Source: Vulcanimicrobiota bacterium (GTDB taxonomy: Bacteria > Vulcanimicrobiota > Vulcanimicrobiia > Vulcanimicrobiales > Vulcanimicrobiaceae). From it: a DNA stretch of 64,000 nt. Made by a program: the position numbers and the translations under genes. The stretch lies in assembly GCA_003161435.1 (NCBI GenBank), contig PMOS01000024.1, positions 91,599 to 155,598 on the forward strand, written 5' to 3'. Below, in pieces: positions 1 to 9,524 of this stretch. How positions within the stretch are numbered: the first letter of the stretch is position 1; each line of letters starts with the position of its first letter. The notes beneath the pieces were generated by a model, which was not told the DNA's origin, did no database searches, and saw only the letters and a list, made by a program, of their open reading frames with translations.

Positions 1-1
1 G

Positions 2-1141
2 GCGCTGCGCAGCTGGTACGAGTCGAAGCCGGTGCGCGATCTGGCGTATCAGGCGCTCAAGTATCAGAACCGCGAGGGCTTCACGCATCGCGACGTCTTC
101 CGTCTCGCGCACCCGCTCGCGGCGGACGCCGAGCGCGCCGCGCTGTATGCCTGGATCGTGAAGGGCGAGGTGCCGAGCGCCGAGCTCGGTTCGCTCGCGC
201 TGCTGCGCGCACATTCGGCGGCGAAGGTGTCCGAGGACGCCGACGCCGCAACGTGCGCCGAGCTGGTGCGCACGAGCGGCCTGCCGCGCGAGGCGCTGCC
301 GAGCGCGTGGCTCAAGGAGCCGCGTGTGTGGGAGGCGCTGCTGCCGGCGCTGCCGATGACGGCGCTGGTGCGCAACCTCGCGACGCTCACGCGCGTCGGT
401 CTCCTCACGCCCAAGGGCGAGGCGACGGCAACGGTGATCGGACGGCTCGCGGATCGGGCGGCGCTGCGCAAGGCGCGCATCCACCCGATCGCCCTGCTCG
501 CTGCGCTCACGACGTACGCGTCGGGCCGCAGCGCGCGCGGCTCCGCGACGTGGACGCCGGTTCCGGCGGTCGTCGAGGCGCTCGATGCGGCCTTCGGCCT
601 GGCGTTCGAGAACGTCGAGCCGACCGGCGCACGAACGCTGATCGGCCTCGATGTCTCGGGTTCGATGTCGTGCGGCACGATCGCCGGAATCCCGGGAATC
701 ACGCCGCGCGTCGGCGCGGCGGCGATGGCGCTCACGTTCGTTCGCACGGAACGCGACGTGCGGGTCATGGCGTTCGCGGAGGAATTCGTCCCGTTCACGA
801 TCGGCCGCGATGAGAGCGTCGCATCGGTCGTGGCGCGCACGAACGCGCTCCCGTTCATGGGAACGGACTGCTCGCTCCCGATGCTCTACGCGCTCGAGAA
901 CCGGCTCGCAATCGACCTGTTCGTCGTGCTGACGGACAACGAGACGTGGGCGGGAACGATCCACGCCGACGAAGCGCTCCGCATTTACCGCGAGCGGACG
1001 GGGATCCCGGCGAAGCTCGTCGTGGTCGGCATGACGTCGAACGGGTTCACGATCGCCGACCCAAACGATGGTGGCATGCTCGACGTCGTCGGCTTCGACG
1101 CCGCGGCGCCGGCGCTCATCGCCGACTTCGTACGAGAATAG
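2..1141 (+). CDS. TROVE/vWA-domain Ro (Rsr-like) RNA-binding protein, 5' truncated
   Basis: Bacterial Ro60 orthologue, a ring-shaped protein that binds Y-like RNAs and misfolded RNA and works with exoribonucleases in RNA quality control and stress survival. The reading frame is open to the left window edge; the visible part already begins inside the TROVE domain (WYESKP, LAYQALKYQNR, RLAHP), so the true start lies upstream and no start codon is assigned. About 200 residues of TROVE helices are followed by a von Willebrand A-like domain whose MIDAS begins DVSGSMS (nt 650-670). The C-terminal half, with FMGTDCS and VVLTDNETW, completes the vWA fold. A strong hairpin follows the stop. No Y-RNA-like structure was recognised downstream; upstream is outside the window. 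Confidence 0.9.
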   Translation, partial: ALRSWYESKPVRDLAYQALKYQNREGFTHRDVFRLAHPLAADAERAALYAWIVKGEVPSAELGSLALLRAHSAAKVSEDADAATCAELVRTSGLPREALPSAWLKEPRVWEALLPALPMTALVRNLATLTRVGLLTPKGEATATVIGRLADRAALRKARIHPIALLAALTTYASGRSARGSATWTPVPAVVEALDAAFGLAFENVEPTGARTLIGLDVSGSMSCGTIAGIPGITPRVGAAAMALTFVRTERDVRVMAFAEEFVPFTIGRDESVASVVARTNALPFMGTDCSLPMLYALENRLAIDLFVVLTDNETWAGTIHADEALRIYRERTGIPAKLVVVGMTSNGFTIADPNDGGMLDVVGFDAAAPALIADFVRE

Positions 1142-1143
1142 CA

Positions 1144-1173
1144 AGAGGTGGGGCACTTTCGTGTCCCACCTCT
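1144..1173 (+). terminator. Hairpin terminator after the Ro gene
   Basis: A 13-bp stem with one G-U wobble (AGAGGTGGGGCAC against GTGTCCCACCTCT) and a TTTC loop starts 2 nt after the TAG stop. There is no clear U-tract, so it may act as a Rho-assisted or 3'-end-stabilising hairpin rather than a classical intrinsic terminator. Confidence 0.65.
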
Positions 1174-1241
1174 GCCGCGCACCCCCTCGCTACTTCCTGG
1201 CTCGACCTGGCGACGTCCGGTGACCCACATTTCTTTCGCGT

Positions 1242-1445
1242 TCATCGCTCGCGCCGATCGCGAGCGGTGTAGCCGTGACGCAGAAGCGCCGCGCGCAGCT
1301 TCGCCTCGACCTCGGCCACCGATCGCAGACGATGCCGCGCTGCGACCTGGACGAGCGAGTCGCCCATCAGGAAATCGAGCAGCACAAGAGTACCGACCAG
1401 GTCGTCATCGTGCGGCTCATTATTCGCAGTACGGTTGAGATCCAC
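1242..1445 (-). CDS. Small hypothetical protein, possible HTH-like helices (67 aa)
   Basis: Unrecognised. A GTG-started 67-residue ORF whose middle (FLMGDSLVQVAARHRLRSVA) looks like a small helical or HTH-like segment, followed by a basic tail. The start lies inside the end of the 42-codon ORF upstream, in another frame (26-nt overlap), so translational coupling is possible. No clear ribosome binding site stands before the GTG itself. The protein-like composition supports a real gene, but only moderately; a chance ORF in GC-rich DNA cannot be excluded. Confidence 0.4.
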   Translation of the reverse strand: MDLNRTANNEPHDDDLVGTLVLLDFLMGDSLVQVAARHRLRSVAEVEAKLRAALLRHGYTARDRRER

Positions 1446-1548
1446 ACGAGACGGGATTCGTGATGTCGTTCGACGACGACGACGGCGACGTCGTCGTCCC
1501 GCCCGACGACGCTGCCAAAACCAACGCTATGATGAGCGCCGCGATCAT
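1420..1548 (-). CDS. Short membrane/secreted peptide, 42 aa, with strong ribosome binding site
   Basis: A 42-codon ORF preceded by a perfect AAGGAGG Shine-Dalgarno 6 nt before its ATG, which is rare in this window. The peptide starts with a hydrophobic stretch (MIAALIIALVLAASS) typical of a small membrane anchor or signal peptide, followed by a Gly/Thr/Ser-rich linker and an end with two cysteines (SCGSQPYCE). It lies 100 nt downstream of the LuxR-type regulator on the same strand, and its 3' end overlaps the next small ORF. Function unknown. It could be a secreted peptide, a small membrane protein, or a leader peptide controlling the overlapping ORF. Confidence 0.55.
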   Translation of the reverse strand: MIAALIIALVLAASSGGTTTSPSSSSNDITNPVSCGSQPYCE

Positions 1549-1619
1549 GGACTGCCTCCTTGGAAGGTGCAGTCACAGCGTGGCGCAGTGCGTTCACGCG
1601 ACCCGGATCAACATTGACT

Positions 1620-1640
1620 ATGCGCGCCGTTGGCGCGTAT
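1620..1640 (-). other. GC-rich inverted repeat between regulator and small ORF
   Basis: CGCGCC-GTT-GGCGCG flanked by A/T and wobble pairs gives a 9-bp stem with a 3-nt loop, 9 nt beyond the stop of the LuxR-type gene. It has no U-tract on the minus strand. It may be a weak terminator for the regulator or an operator upstream of the small ORF. Confidence 0.4.
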
Positions 1641-1648
1641 CACTCAGC

Positions 1649-3076
1649 TCAGGTGATGTATCCACGATGCCGCGCGATCGCGACGGCTTCCGGCGCGCGC
1701 GCGGCCTCGAGCTTGCCGAGGATCGAGCGCGTGTGGTTGTACACGGTATTGACGCTGCGCCCGGTTTCCTGCGCGATGCGTCCGGCGCTCCAACCTCGTC
1801 CGAGCAGGTTCAGCACCTCGAGCTCGGAGTCTGTGAGCTTCGCAGGCGGCTCGTTCGTAGCGCGTGATGCGCGCGCGTTCTCGTAGACGCGCTGCATTCC
1901 GCGGAGTCCCGGCTCGACGTCGGCGGCTCCGCGTGCCAACTCGCGGATTCCCCGATCCGGACCGACTTCGCGCACGTCCAAGGTCCGCATGGCGCGCACG
2001 TGGTCGCCGAGCAGGTCGCACGCGACCGCCACCGTCGCCCGCGTGAGGCGGCGAAGGCGTTGCTCGTACGCAGGTTCGGTGACCGAGAAGCGCCCGAGCC
2101 CCGAAATCGCTGCCTGCAGCTCGGCCCTCGCGGCGTCGTCGTCCCGGCGCGCCGCGTGCGCAAGGGCGATGAGCGCGCCGCAGAGCGCCGACTGGGCTCG
2201 GCTTCGGCCACCCGTATCGCGCAGGACGGCGAGTACCGTCCTCATCGCGGGGAGATCGGTCGCGCCCAGTACCATCGCGTGCGCGAGGGTCAGCGGATAG
2301 TTCTCCTGAAATTGCTCGGGAAGACACAAGGAGCGCAACTGCCGCTCGAGCTTGGGAACGCGCTCGACATCGCCGATCTGCACCGCGACCGTGAACTCCG
2401 CGACCAGCGCGGGCTGGAGCAGCGACGCGTCGTCCGTCTTCGTCGCCGCCGTTCGAAACAGACGAACGTAGCGATCGGCCTCGGTAAAGTCCTCGAGGAC
2501 GTCATGATAGACGTTGAACGCGACGGAATACGCAGCCGCAGCAGGGTGCCACGCGCCGAGCTTTTCCGCGGCTCGCGCACTGCGGATAGCCAGGTTGAGT
2601 GCGCGCGTATGGTCGCCGAGAAAGTATGCGGTCCGCGCGATCCGTTGAAGGACGCGTAGTTCGACGACGGGATCGACGTCGGACAAAAGTGCGCGTTCCG
2701 CCGCATCGCAATGACGGCGCGCCGCTTTGCGTTCGCCGCGATCGGCGGCGGCAATAGCGCGAAAGACGCTCGCGGATGCGTCCCACCCGCCTGCCTCCAG
2801 CACGCCGGCAACGCCGAAGACCTCGTCGTGCGCGTGCCGCATTGCGAAGATCGGCCCGAGAAAATCCGCCGCAGCTGCGGCGACGTCGGCCGGTCCGCGC
2901 TTCACGACTTGCCGCAGAAGCCGCACGGCGCCGTCGACGTCACCGTCCCGAAGCGCACCGACTCCGTCGAGGAACTTGCGCTCGGGTGCGCCGCGGGCGC
3001 ACGCGCGAGCCGCTCGGCGGATCGCTTCCGGATTCGAGGTGACTGCGACGTGGAAGGCATTGAGAACCGTGCCCAA
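1649..3076 (-). CDS. LuxR-family transcriptional regulator with TPR-like N-terminal region
   Basis: 475 residues. The last ~65 residues form a LuxR-type DNA-binding domain (LTDSELEVLNLLGRGWSAGR followed by SVNTVYNHTRSILGKL), the tetrahelical HTH that contacts DNA. The first ~400 residues are Ala/Arg-rich helical pairs resembling TPR or MalT-like repeats; no phosphoacceptor receiver domain and no Walker A motif are seen, so it is neither a classical response regulator nor a full MalT/LAL ATPase. The TTG start is chosen because GAGGAGA lies 5-6 nt upstream and the frame has no better start. It is divergent from the membrane protein gene at 3247. Targets are unknown; the downstream small ORFs on the same strand are possible partners. 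Confidence 0.85.
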   Translation of the reverse strand: MGTVLNAFHVAVTSNPEAIRRAARACARGAPERKFLDGVGALRDGDVDGAVRLLRQVVKRGPADVAAAAADFLGPIFAMRHAHDEVFGVAGVLEAGGWDASASVFRAIAAADRGERKAARRHCDAAERALLSDVDPVVELRVLQRIARTAYFLGDHTRALNLAIRSARAAEKLGAWHPAAAAYSVAFNVYHDVLEDFTEADRYVRLFRTAATKTDDASLLQPALVAEFTVAVQIGDVERVPKLERQLRSLCLPEQFQENYPLTLAHAMVLGATDLPAMRTVLAVLRDTGGRSRAQSALCGALIALAHAARRDDDAARAELQAAISGLGRFSVTEPAYEQRLRRLTRATVAVACDLLGDHVRAMRTLDVREVGPDRGIRELARGAADVEPGLRGMQRVYENARASRATNEPPAKLTDSELEVLNLLGRGWSAGRIAQETGRSVNTVYNHTRSILGKLEAARAPEAVAIARHRGYIT

Positions 3077-3119
3077 ACGCGTTCTCCTCGATGTCTGGGA
3101 CGGTCGACCGACACGGCCG

Positions 3120-3154
3120 CCCGGCTTCGATCTCGGCCTGGAGGCCGGGTTTTT
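3120..3154 (+). terminator. Terminator-like hairpin in a leader region
   Basis: CCCGGC...GCCGGG plus three further pairs (one wobble) forms a 9-bp stem, or alternatively CGGCC-TGGA-GGCCG, directly followed by TTTTT. It has the form of a plus-strand intrinsic terminator, yet no plus-strand gene ends before it; it sits between the divergent regulator and the gene at 3247. It may be an attenuator of that gene or stop antisense transcription. Confidence 0.5.
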
Positions 3155-3246
3155 CGTTCATTGATCGGTTGCGCAAGTTGTCGCGTTCGGCCGCCCTTTC
3201 CCTTGCCGGTCGAGGAATCGCGGGCCTTCGTGCGAAGCGAACGGTC

Positions 3247-3900
3247 ATGCGTGCCGGACCCGCACGTTTGCTGTTCTGTCTGGTGGCCGCCGTCACGTCC
3301 GCGGCGCTTGCCGATCCGCTCGTCGAGGGGCTATCGAACCGCGGTGTGTTCGGCTCGGGCCGCTTTACCGACCACAGCTATGCGGACGTCCTGCCGGCGC
3401 TTGCCGCAGCTCTCGTCTTCGCGGCGCTCTTCGTCGTCGGAGTGGTGCGCCGCACGGTGCCGAGATCTCGCTTGGGACACGCTACGGCGTGGCTTCGTGA
3501 GTCGCGCGCAGCGGTACCACCACAAACCGCGATGCGACTTTTCCCGGTCACGTTCGCACTTCAGATCGTCACGCTGTTCGGTGCGGAAACACTCGAGCAG
3601 ATCGCCGTGGCGGGCCATGCGTTCGGCGGTGCGGTGTGGTTGGGCGGACCGGTTCTCGCAAGCCTCGGCTTGCATGCCGCGATCGGACTTCTCGTGGTGG
3701 CGGTGCTAGCTCGGCTCCTCGACTGGGTTGCGCGGAGCATCGTCGAGGTCATCGACCTCCTTCGTCGTCTCGTCTTGGAGTGGGATTCGCTCTCGCCATT
3801 GCGGGCTGTGATCGGAAGCCTCGCACCGCCGCGCCCACTGGACGTACCCGCGATCGCGGCGTCACACGGCCGCGCACCTCCGCACTTCCACGCTCGCTGA
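3247..3900 (+). CDS. Predicted integral membrane protein with signal peptide
   Basis: Not assigned to a known family. The ATG at 3247 gives a signal-peptide-like N-terminus (LLFCLVAAVTSAALA, cleavage possible before DP). Four hydrophobic segments then appear, including LAAALVFAALFVVGVV (~residues 50-65), FALQIVTLFGA (~100), GGPVLASLGLHAAIGLLVVA (~130-150), and a more amphipathic helix (WVARSIVEVIDLLRRLV). The C-terminus is Pro/His-rich (RAPPHFHAR) with potential metal-binding histidines. A longer frame opens upstream at 3091 but runs through the terminator-like hairpin and is arginine-rich, so I prefer 3247. No obvious operon partner. Confidence 0.65.
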   Translation: MRAGPARLLFCLVAAVTSAALADPLVEGLSNRGVFGSGRFTDHSYADVLPALAAALVFAALFVVGVVRRTVPRSRLGHATAWLRESRAAVPPQTAMRLFPVTFALQIVTLFGAETLEQIAVAGHAFGGAVWLGGPVLASLGLHAAIGLLVVAVLARLLDWVARSIVEVIDLLRRLVLEWDSLSPLRAVIGSLAPPRPLDVPAIAASHGRAPPHFHAR

Positions 3901-3982
3901 TTCCGCGCGCGCCGCTTAGCGCGTGCTTCGCTGAGTCGGCCCGACGCGCGGTGCTCGCGACGAAGGGCGTGGAAGGCTTTTG

Positions 3983-4294
3983 ATGTCACAGGAAATTGAG
4001 GAGCGGTACGACGTCTTCGTGCGCGCGAGCCCGGCCGGCACGCGCCTCGAGTTCACCGGTTGGACCGACGAGTTCCCGGGTCTAACCGCAAAAGGCGACA
4101 AGCCGGACCAAACGGCGGCCGCGCTCGGCGCGACGATCAGTTTGCATCTGCTCGCCGAAGGCGTTACCGCGCTTCCGCCACCCATCGACCACGACGAGGG
4201 CGTGCTCACCCGCTACAGGACGCGCGGCGAAGGCTACGGACGCCGAATGGCGATCGTTCGCGTGCCAATACCCGACCAAACGATGGCAACGTGA
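3983..4294 (+). CDS. HicB-like (orphan) small protein
   Basis: 103 residues with the layout of a HicB-type partial RNase H fold: an initial strand (RYDVFVRAS), a strand/turn FTGWTDEFPGL, then GDKPDQTAAALGATISLHLL and a Pro-rich end of the fold (ALPPPIDHD). HicB antitoxins neutralise HicA toxins, but no HicA-like ORF lies next to it and there is no DNA-binding domain, so an antitoxin role is not supported by context. The start is the ATG at 3983 with GGAAGG 6 nt upstream, rather than the TTG directly before it. The family call is by pattern only. Confidence 0.55.
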   Translation: MSQEIEERYDVFVRASPAGTRLEFTGWTDEFPGLTAKGDKPDQTAAALGATISLHLLAEGVTALPPPIDHDEGVLTRYRTRGEGYGRRMAIVRVPIPDQTMAT

Positions 4295-4346
4295 GAGATG
4301 ACTGAGAACGCGCCTCGCATCACACCGCAGTGGGTACGCGAGACGC

Positions 4347-4616
4347 ATGAAACGTCTCCTCACTTCCGCCTTCGCTCTCAGCCTCGCGCTCCTGGGTTCG
4401 GCGGCACCGGCGTTCGCACAACAATACGACCGGCATGGCTACTACAGGCACGACCCGCACTACTATGCGCACCGCGACTATCGCTACACCGCGTGGCAGC
4501 AGGCGCCGCGCCGCTACCGCTACTGGCACGGACGCCCGGTCACGTACTACAACAGCGCCTGGGGCTACTGGGGCTATCGGAGCGGTCTGCACGTCTTCAT
4601 CAGCGTCCCGCTCTGA
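4347..4616 (+). CDS. Small secreted Tyr/His-rich protein
   Basis: 89 residues with a clear signal peptide (MKRLLTSAFALSLALLGSAA, cleavage after AFA before QQ). The mature ~65 residues are extremely rich in Tyr, His, Arg and Trp (YYRHDPHYYAHRDYRY, WGYWGYR), a composition typical of small periplasmic or envelope proteins of unknown function that may bind metal or polyanions. It has no cysteines. A bidirectional hairpin terminator separates it from the convergent ettA. Confidence 0.75.
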   Translation: MKRLLTSAFALSLALLGSAAPAFAQQYDRHGYYRHDPHYYAHRDYRYTAWQQAPRRYRYWHGRPVTYYNSAWGYWGYRSGLHVFISVPL

Positions 4617-4634
4617 GGGTTCGCCTGATTCCAC

Positions 4635-4673
4635 GCGCATGAGGACCTGCGGTTCCGCCAGATCCTCATGCGT
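4635..4673. terminator. Bidirectional hairpin between convergent genes
   Basis: GCATGAGGA pairs perfectly with TCCTCATGC, extended by one C-G and one G-U pair, around a ~17-nt loop that can itself pair (CTG/CAG). It sits exactly between the stop of the small secreted protein and the stop of ettA, so it can serve both. Confidence 0.7.
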
Positions 4674-4677
4674 TCTG

Positions 4678-6342
<1,665 letters not shown>

Positions 6343-6397
6343 CGAAGGAGCCTAACGGACTACGAGCGCAGGGTGATCATTGGAGGGACGAGGGCGG

Positions 6398-6922
6398 CTA
6401 GCGCGCGGGAACGACGCTCGATGCGCCGCCGTAGCGGCCGATCGCACGGTGGAATGCTACAGCGATCACGATGAAGGCGACCGCGACCAGCGCGACAGTG
6501 CCGCTGTTCATCGGCAGCTGCGTGCGCGGATCAGCGCCGTGCGGGACGGCGTAGCGAGCGACGAAGCGCAGCACGAACGCGATGACCCAGATTGCGAACG
6601 TCACGCGCGACCCGCTTGCAATCACTGCATTGGGGACGCCGGCCGGCGCGAACGTCGTGTAACGAACGATGAGTACCCCGGTAATCGCCCCTAGGACCAC
6701 CCCAGCGATGAGCGCCGCGAACAGCTGATCGATTCCAGCCGGGTCGAAGCTGATCGTCGCCCAGGCGAGATATGCCGAGAGGATCAGGAGGATCGCCGGC
6801 CGGGCCCACAGCACGCCGCCCTTGATCACCCGCGGCTTGAGCTCGCGTATCGCGAACCGAAACACCACGAACGCGGCGATCAAGAGCGTGAAAACCGACT
6901 GCGTTACAAACGAATTCTGCAC
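6398..6922 (-). CDS. Predicted four- or five-helix membrane protein, possibly CcdC/DUF1453-like
   Basis: 174 residues with hydrophobic segments at about 9-23, 42-58, 67-85, 104-118 and 143-160. The arrangement (first helix, basic loop with RELKPRVIKGG, ARPAILLILSAYLAW) recalls CcdC-type integral membrane proteins, but I cannot confirm the family. No catalytic motif is visible. It is downstream of livF in the same direction (33-nt gap) and may be read through from the transporter operon, though a functional link is not evident. Confidence 0.6.
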   Translation of the reverse strand: MQNSFVTQSVFTLLIAAFVVFRFAIRELKPRVIKGGVLWARPAILLILSAYLAWATISFDPAGIDQLFAALIAGVVLGAITGVLIVRYTTFAPAGVPNAVIASGSRVTFAIWVIAFVLRFVARYAVPHGADPRTQLPMNSGTVALVAVAFIVIAVAFHRAIGRYGGASSVVPAR

Positions 6923-6955
6923 GCCCGACCCTTCGTCGTGCGACGCCCGAAAGCC

Positions 6956-7672
6956 TCAGGCGCCGCCCCCGAGGTAGGCCGCTCGAACCACTTCGCTCGC
7001 CGTTAGATCGGCGGCGGCGCCTTGATGGGCGATTCGGCCGACTTCCAACACATAGCCGCGCGAGGCGACCGCCAGCGCCTGGCGTGCGTTCTGCTCGATC
7101 AGCAGAATCGTTGTCCCGCGCGCGCTGATGTCGCGGATCACCTCAAAGATCGTCTGGACCAGCTTGGGCGACAAACCGAGCGACGGCTCGTCCAGCAGCA
7201 AGAGGCGTGGGCGCGACATGAGCGCACGTCCGATCGCGAGCATTTGCTGCTCGCCGCCCGACATCGTCCCGGCTTTCTGCGCGTATCGTTCTCGCAGCCG
7301 CGGGAAGATCGTGAGGACGCGCTCGATGTCGGCGGCGATCTCGTCCTTTGCTCGCCGCGTGTACGCGCCTAGCTCGAGGTTCTCGCGCACCGTCATCCGG
7401 GGGAAGACGCGCCGGCCTTCGGGCGAGTGCCCGATTCCGGCGCGCACGATCTCGTTGGGCGCGACCCGCGTGATGTCGCGACCGTCGAACCGGATCGTCC
7501 CGCTCGCCGGGCGCATCAGGCCGCTGATCGTGCGCAGCGTCGTCGTCTTTCCCGCCCCGTTGGCACCGATCAGCGTGACGACCTCACCCTCGTCGACGGT
7601 GAGCGAGACGTCCGACAGCGCGGTAATCCGCCCGTAACGCGCAACCAGGTTCGTCACTTCGAGCAACGCCAT
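6956..7672 (-). CDS. livF: Branched-chain amino-acid ABC transporter ATPase LivF
   Basis: 238 residues. A complete ABC ATPase: Walker A GANGAGKT, signature MSGGEQQMLAIGRALM, Walker B LLLLDEPSLGLSP, switch His replaced in the usual LivF manner by ILLIEQNARQAL. Length and the GEQQM signature are typical of LivF rather than LivG. One of two cytoplasmic ATPases powering uptake of branched-chain amino acids or related substrates (amides, urea). Its start overlaps the livG stop by 1 nt (TGATG). It is the last gene of the livKHMGF operon. Confidence 0.93.
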   Translation of the reverse strand: MALLEVTNLVARYGRITALSDVSLTVDEGEVVTLIGANGAGKTTTLRTISGLMRPASGTIRFDGRDITRVAPNEIVRAGIGHSPEGRRVFPRMTVRENLELGAYTRRAKDEIAADIERVLTIFPRLRERYAQKAGTMSGGEQQMLAIGRALMSRPRLLLLDEPSLGLSPKLVQTIFEVIRDISARGTTILLIEQNARQALAVASRGYVLEVGRIAHQGAAADLTASEVVRAAYLGGGA

Positions 7673-8433
7673 CAGGCGGGCGCTCCAAGATACGCTTCGA
7701 TCACGCGCGGGTCGTTGCGAACGTCCGCGGGCAGACCCTCCGCGATCTTCTCGCCGTGGTCCAGCACGGTGATCCGCTCGCTGAGCTGCATGACGAGTCC
7801 CATGTCGTGCTCGATCAGGAATACGGTGATGCCGCGATCGCGAATGCGCCGGATCAGATCGACGAGGTCCTGCTTCTCGCTCGGATTCATCCCTGCGGCC
7901 GGCTCGTCGAGCAGCAGCAATTTCGGTTCCGAAGCGAGCGCGCGGGCGATCTCCAACCGCCGCTGGAGGCCGTACGCGAAGTTGCGCGCATACGTGTCGG
8001 CGCTGGCTTCGAGACCGACGAACCGCAGCAGCTCGAGCGCGCGCGACCGGGCAGTCTCCTCCTCCTTGCGCTGCCGCGGCGTGTGCAGCAGCGAGTCGAC
8101 CAGGTTCGCGTGCAGGCGCGCGTGCTCGCCGGTCGTGACGTTCTCGATCGCCGACATGAACGCGAACAGACGGATGTTCTGGAACGTCCGCGCGATGCCG
8201 AGGCTCGCGATGCGGCTGGTCGGCATCCCCGTCACGTCGGTTCCATCGAAGACGACCCGGCCGGACGTCGGCCGGTAGATCCCGGTGATCAAGTTGAACG
8301 CCGTCGATTTACCCGCGCCGTTCGGACCGATCATCGCGACGATCGAACCGGCCTCGATCGCGAAGTCGAGCTCGTTGACGGCGACCAGTCCGCCGAACCG
8401 CTGCGTCACGTGCTCCAACGTCAAGAGCGACAT
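7672..8433 (-). CDS. livG: Branched-chain amino-acid ABC transporter ATPase LivG
   Basis: 253 residues from the ATG at 8433, which lies 1 nt after the livM stop; upstream in-frame codons are discarded because they run into livM. Walker A GPNGAGKS, FNLITGIYRPTSG, the LivG-type region PRQRKEEETARSRALELL, a signature of variant form FAYGLQRRLEIARALA, Walker B LLLLDEPAAGMNP and switch FLIEHDMGLVM. The signature has YGLQ where most ABC proteins have SGGQ, a usual LivG feature. Pairs with LivF on the inner face of the LivHM permease. Confidence 0.93.
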   Translation of the reverse strand: MSLLTLEHVTQRFGGLVAVNELDFAIEAGSIVAMIGPNGAGKSTAFNLITGIYRPTSGRVVFDGTDVTGMPTSRIASLGIARTFQNIRLFAFMSAIENVTTGEHARLHANLVDSLLHTPRQRKEEETARSRALELLRFVGLEASADTYARNFAYGLQRRLEIARALASEPKLLLLDEPAAGMNPSEKQDLVDLIRRIRDRGITVFLIEHDMGLVMQLSERITVLDHGEKIAEGLPADVRNDPRVIEAYLGAPA

Positions 8434-8434
8434 G

Positions 8435-9523
8435 TCAGTGCACCGCCTCGGTGTAAAGCGCTTGCTCCTGCGCGGCGACGCCGGCATCACCTTCACCCGC
8501 GTGCAGCTCGGCCTTGCGCTGGCGGCTCGGGATCAGTCCCTCGGGCCGGAACAGCATCATCATCACGAGGATCACGCCGTAGATCAAAAAGCGCGAGTTC
8601 GTCAAGTCGACGTTCAAGCCGAGCCCGTGCAAGAAGTTCGTTCCCTGCGGGAGGATGAAGCGCTCGAGGGCGGACAGGATCAAGCTGCCGACGATCACGC
8701 CGGGGATGTTGCCCATCCCGCCGAGCACGAGCATCGCGAGGATGAACACGCTGACGTTGAAGCCGAACTGATCCGGCGAAACCAGCTGCAGCTTCGAGGC
8801 GAACGCGCAGCCGGCCAAGCCGCTGAACGACGCGCCCATCGCGAACGCGGCCAGCTTGGTCGTGGTCGTGTTGATCCCCATGTGCGCCGCGGCCAGCTCG
8901 TCTTCGCGGATCGCCATCCAAGCGCGCCCGAGCCGGCTGTTGCGCAGATTGCTCGCGACCCAGACCGCGAACGCGATCAACCCGAGCACCATGAAATAGT
9001 ACGGCAGCGCATTGAAACCGAACTTGTAAGCCCCGATCGACGGCTGATCGAGCGAACCGATCCCGTTGGGGCCGCCGGTCCACTGGCTCAGGTTGAGGAA
9101 CGTCTGCGGAACGATCTCGCCGAAGCCGAGCGTGACGATCGCGAGGTAGTCGCCGCGCAGCCGCAGCGTCGGCGCGCCGAGCAGGATACCGAACACCCCC
9201 GCGATCCCCGACGCGACGAACAGCAGCAGCCAGAACGGCAGATGGATCCCGAACTGCGGCGAGGCGAGCATCGCGAACGCGTACGAGCCGATCGCGAAGA
9301 ACGCTGCATACCCGAGATCGAGCAACCCGGCGAAGCCGACGACGATGTTCAGCCCGAGCGCCAGCAGCACGAAGGCGCCGGCATCGGCGAGAAAGTTGGT
9401 GAACGCGTCGTTGCGGCCGACGAACGGCAGCGCGATCGCGACCACGCACACGAGGGCCGTGCGTCCACGCGGCGTCCGAACGAGGGCGGCAACGAGCGAA
9501 ACGAAACGCAACAATTGGTTCAC
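8435..9523 (-). CDS. livM: Branched-chain amino-acid ABC transporter permease LivM
   Basis: 362 residues starting at the GTG at 9523, 1 nt after the livH stop. About ten transmembrane segments with the LivM landmarks GLNIVVGFAGLLDLGYAAFF, the coupling-loop region LRLRGDYLAIVTLGFGEIV, and NLRNSRLGRAWMAIREDELA. The long soluble tail after residue ~335 (RQRKAELHAGEGDAGVAAQE) is longer than usual and charged. It forms the translocation channel with LivH. Confidence 0.93.
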   Translation of the reverse strand: MNQLLRFVSLVAALVRTPRGRTALVCVVAIALPFVGRNDAFTNFLADAGAFVLLALGLNIVVGFAGLLDLGYAAFFAIGSYAFAMLASPQFGIHLPFWLLLFVASGIAGVFGILLGAPTLRLRGDYLAIVTLGFGEIVPQTFLNLSQWTGGPNGIGSLDQPSIGAYKFGFNALPYYFMVLGLIAFAVWVASNLRNSRLGRAWMAIREDELAAAHMGINTTTTKLAAFAMGASFSGLAGCAFASKLQLVSPDQFGFNVSVFILAMLVLGGMGNIPGVIVGSLILSALERFILPQGTNFLHGLGLNVDLTNSRFLIYGVILVMMMLFRPEGLIPSRQRKAELHAGEGDAGVAAQEQALYTEAVH

Positions 9524-9524
9524 G

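Noticed and set aside
1174..1241. Y RNA gene next to the Ro protein
   Set aside because: No long stem with a tRNA-like module could be drawn in the short stretch after the terminator.
3983..4294. HicAB toxin-antitoxin system
   Set aside because: No HicA-like double-stranded-RNA-binding toxin ORF lies on either side.
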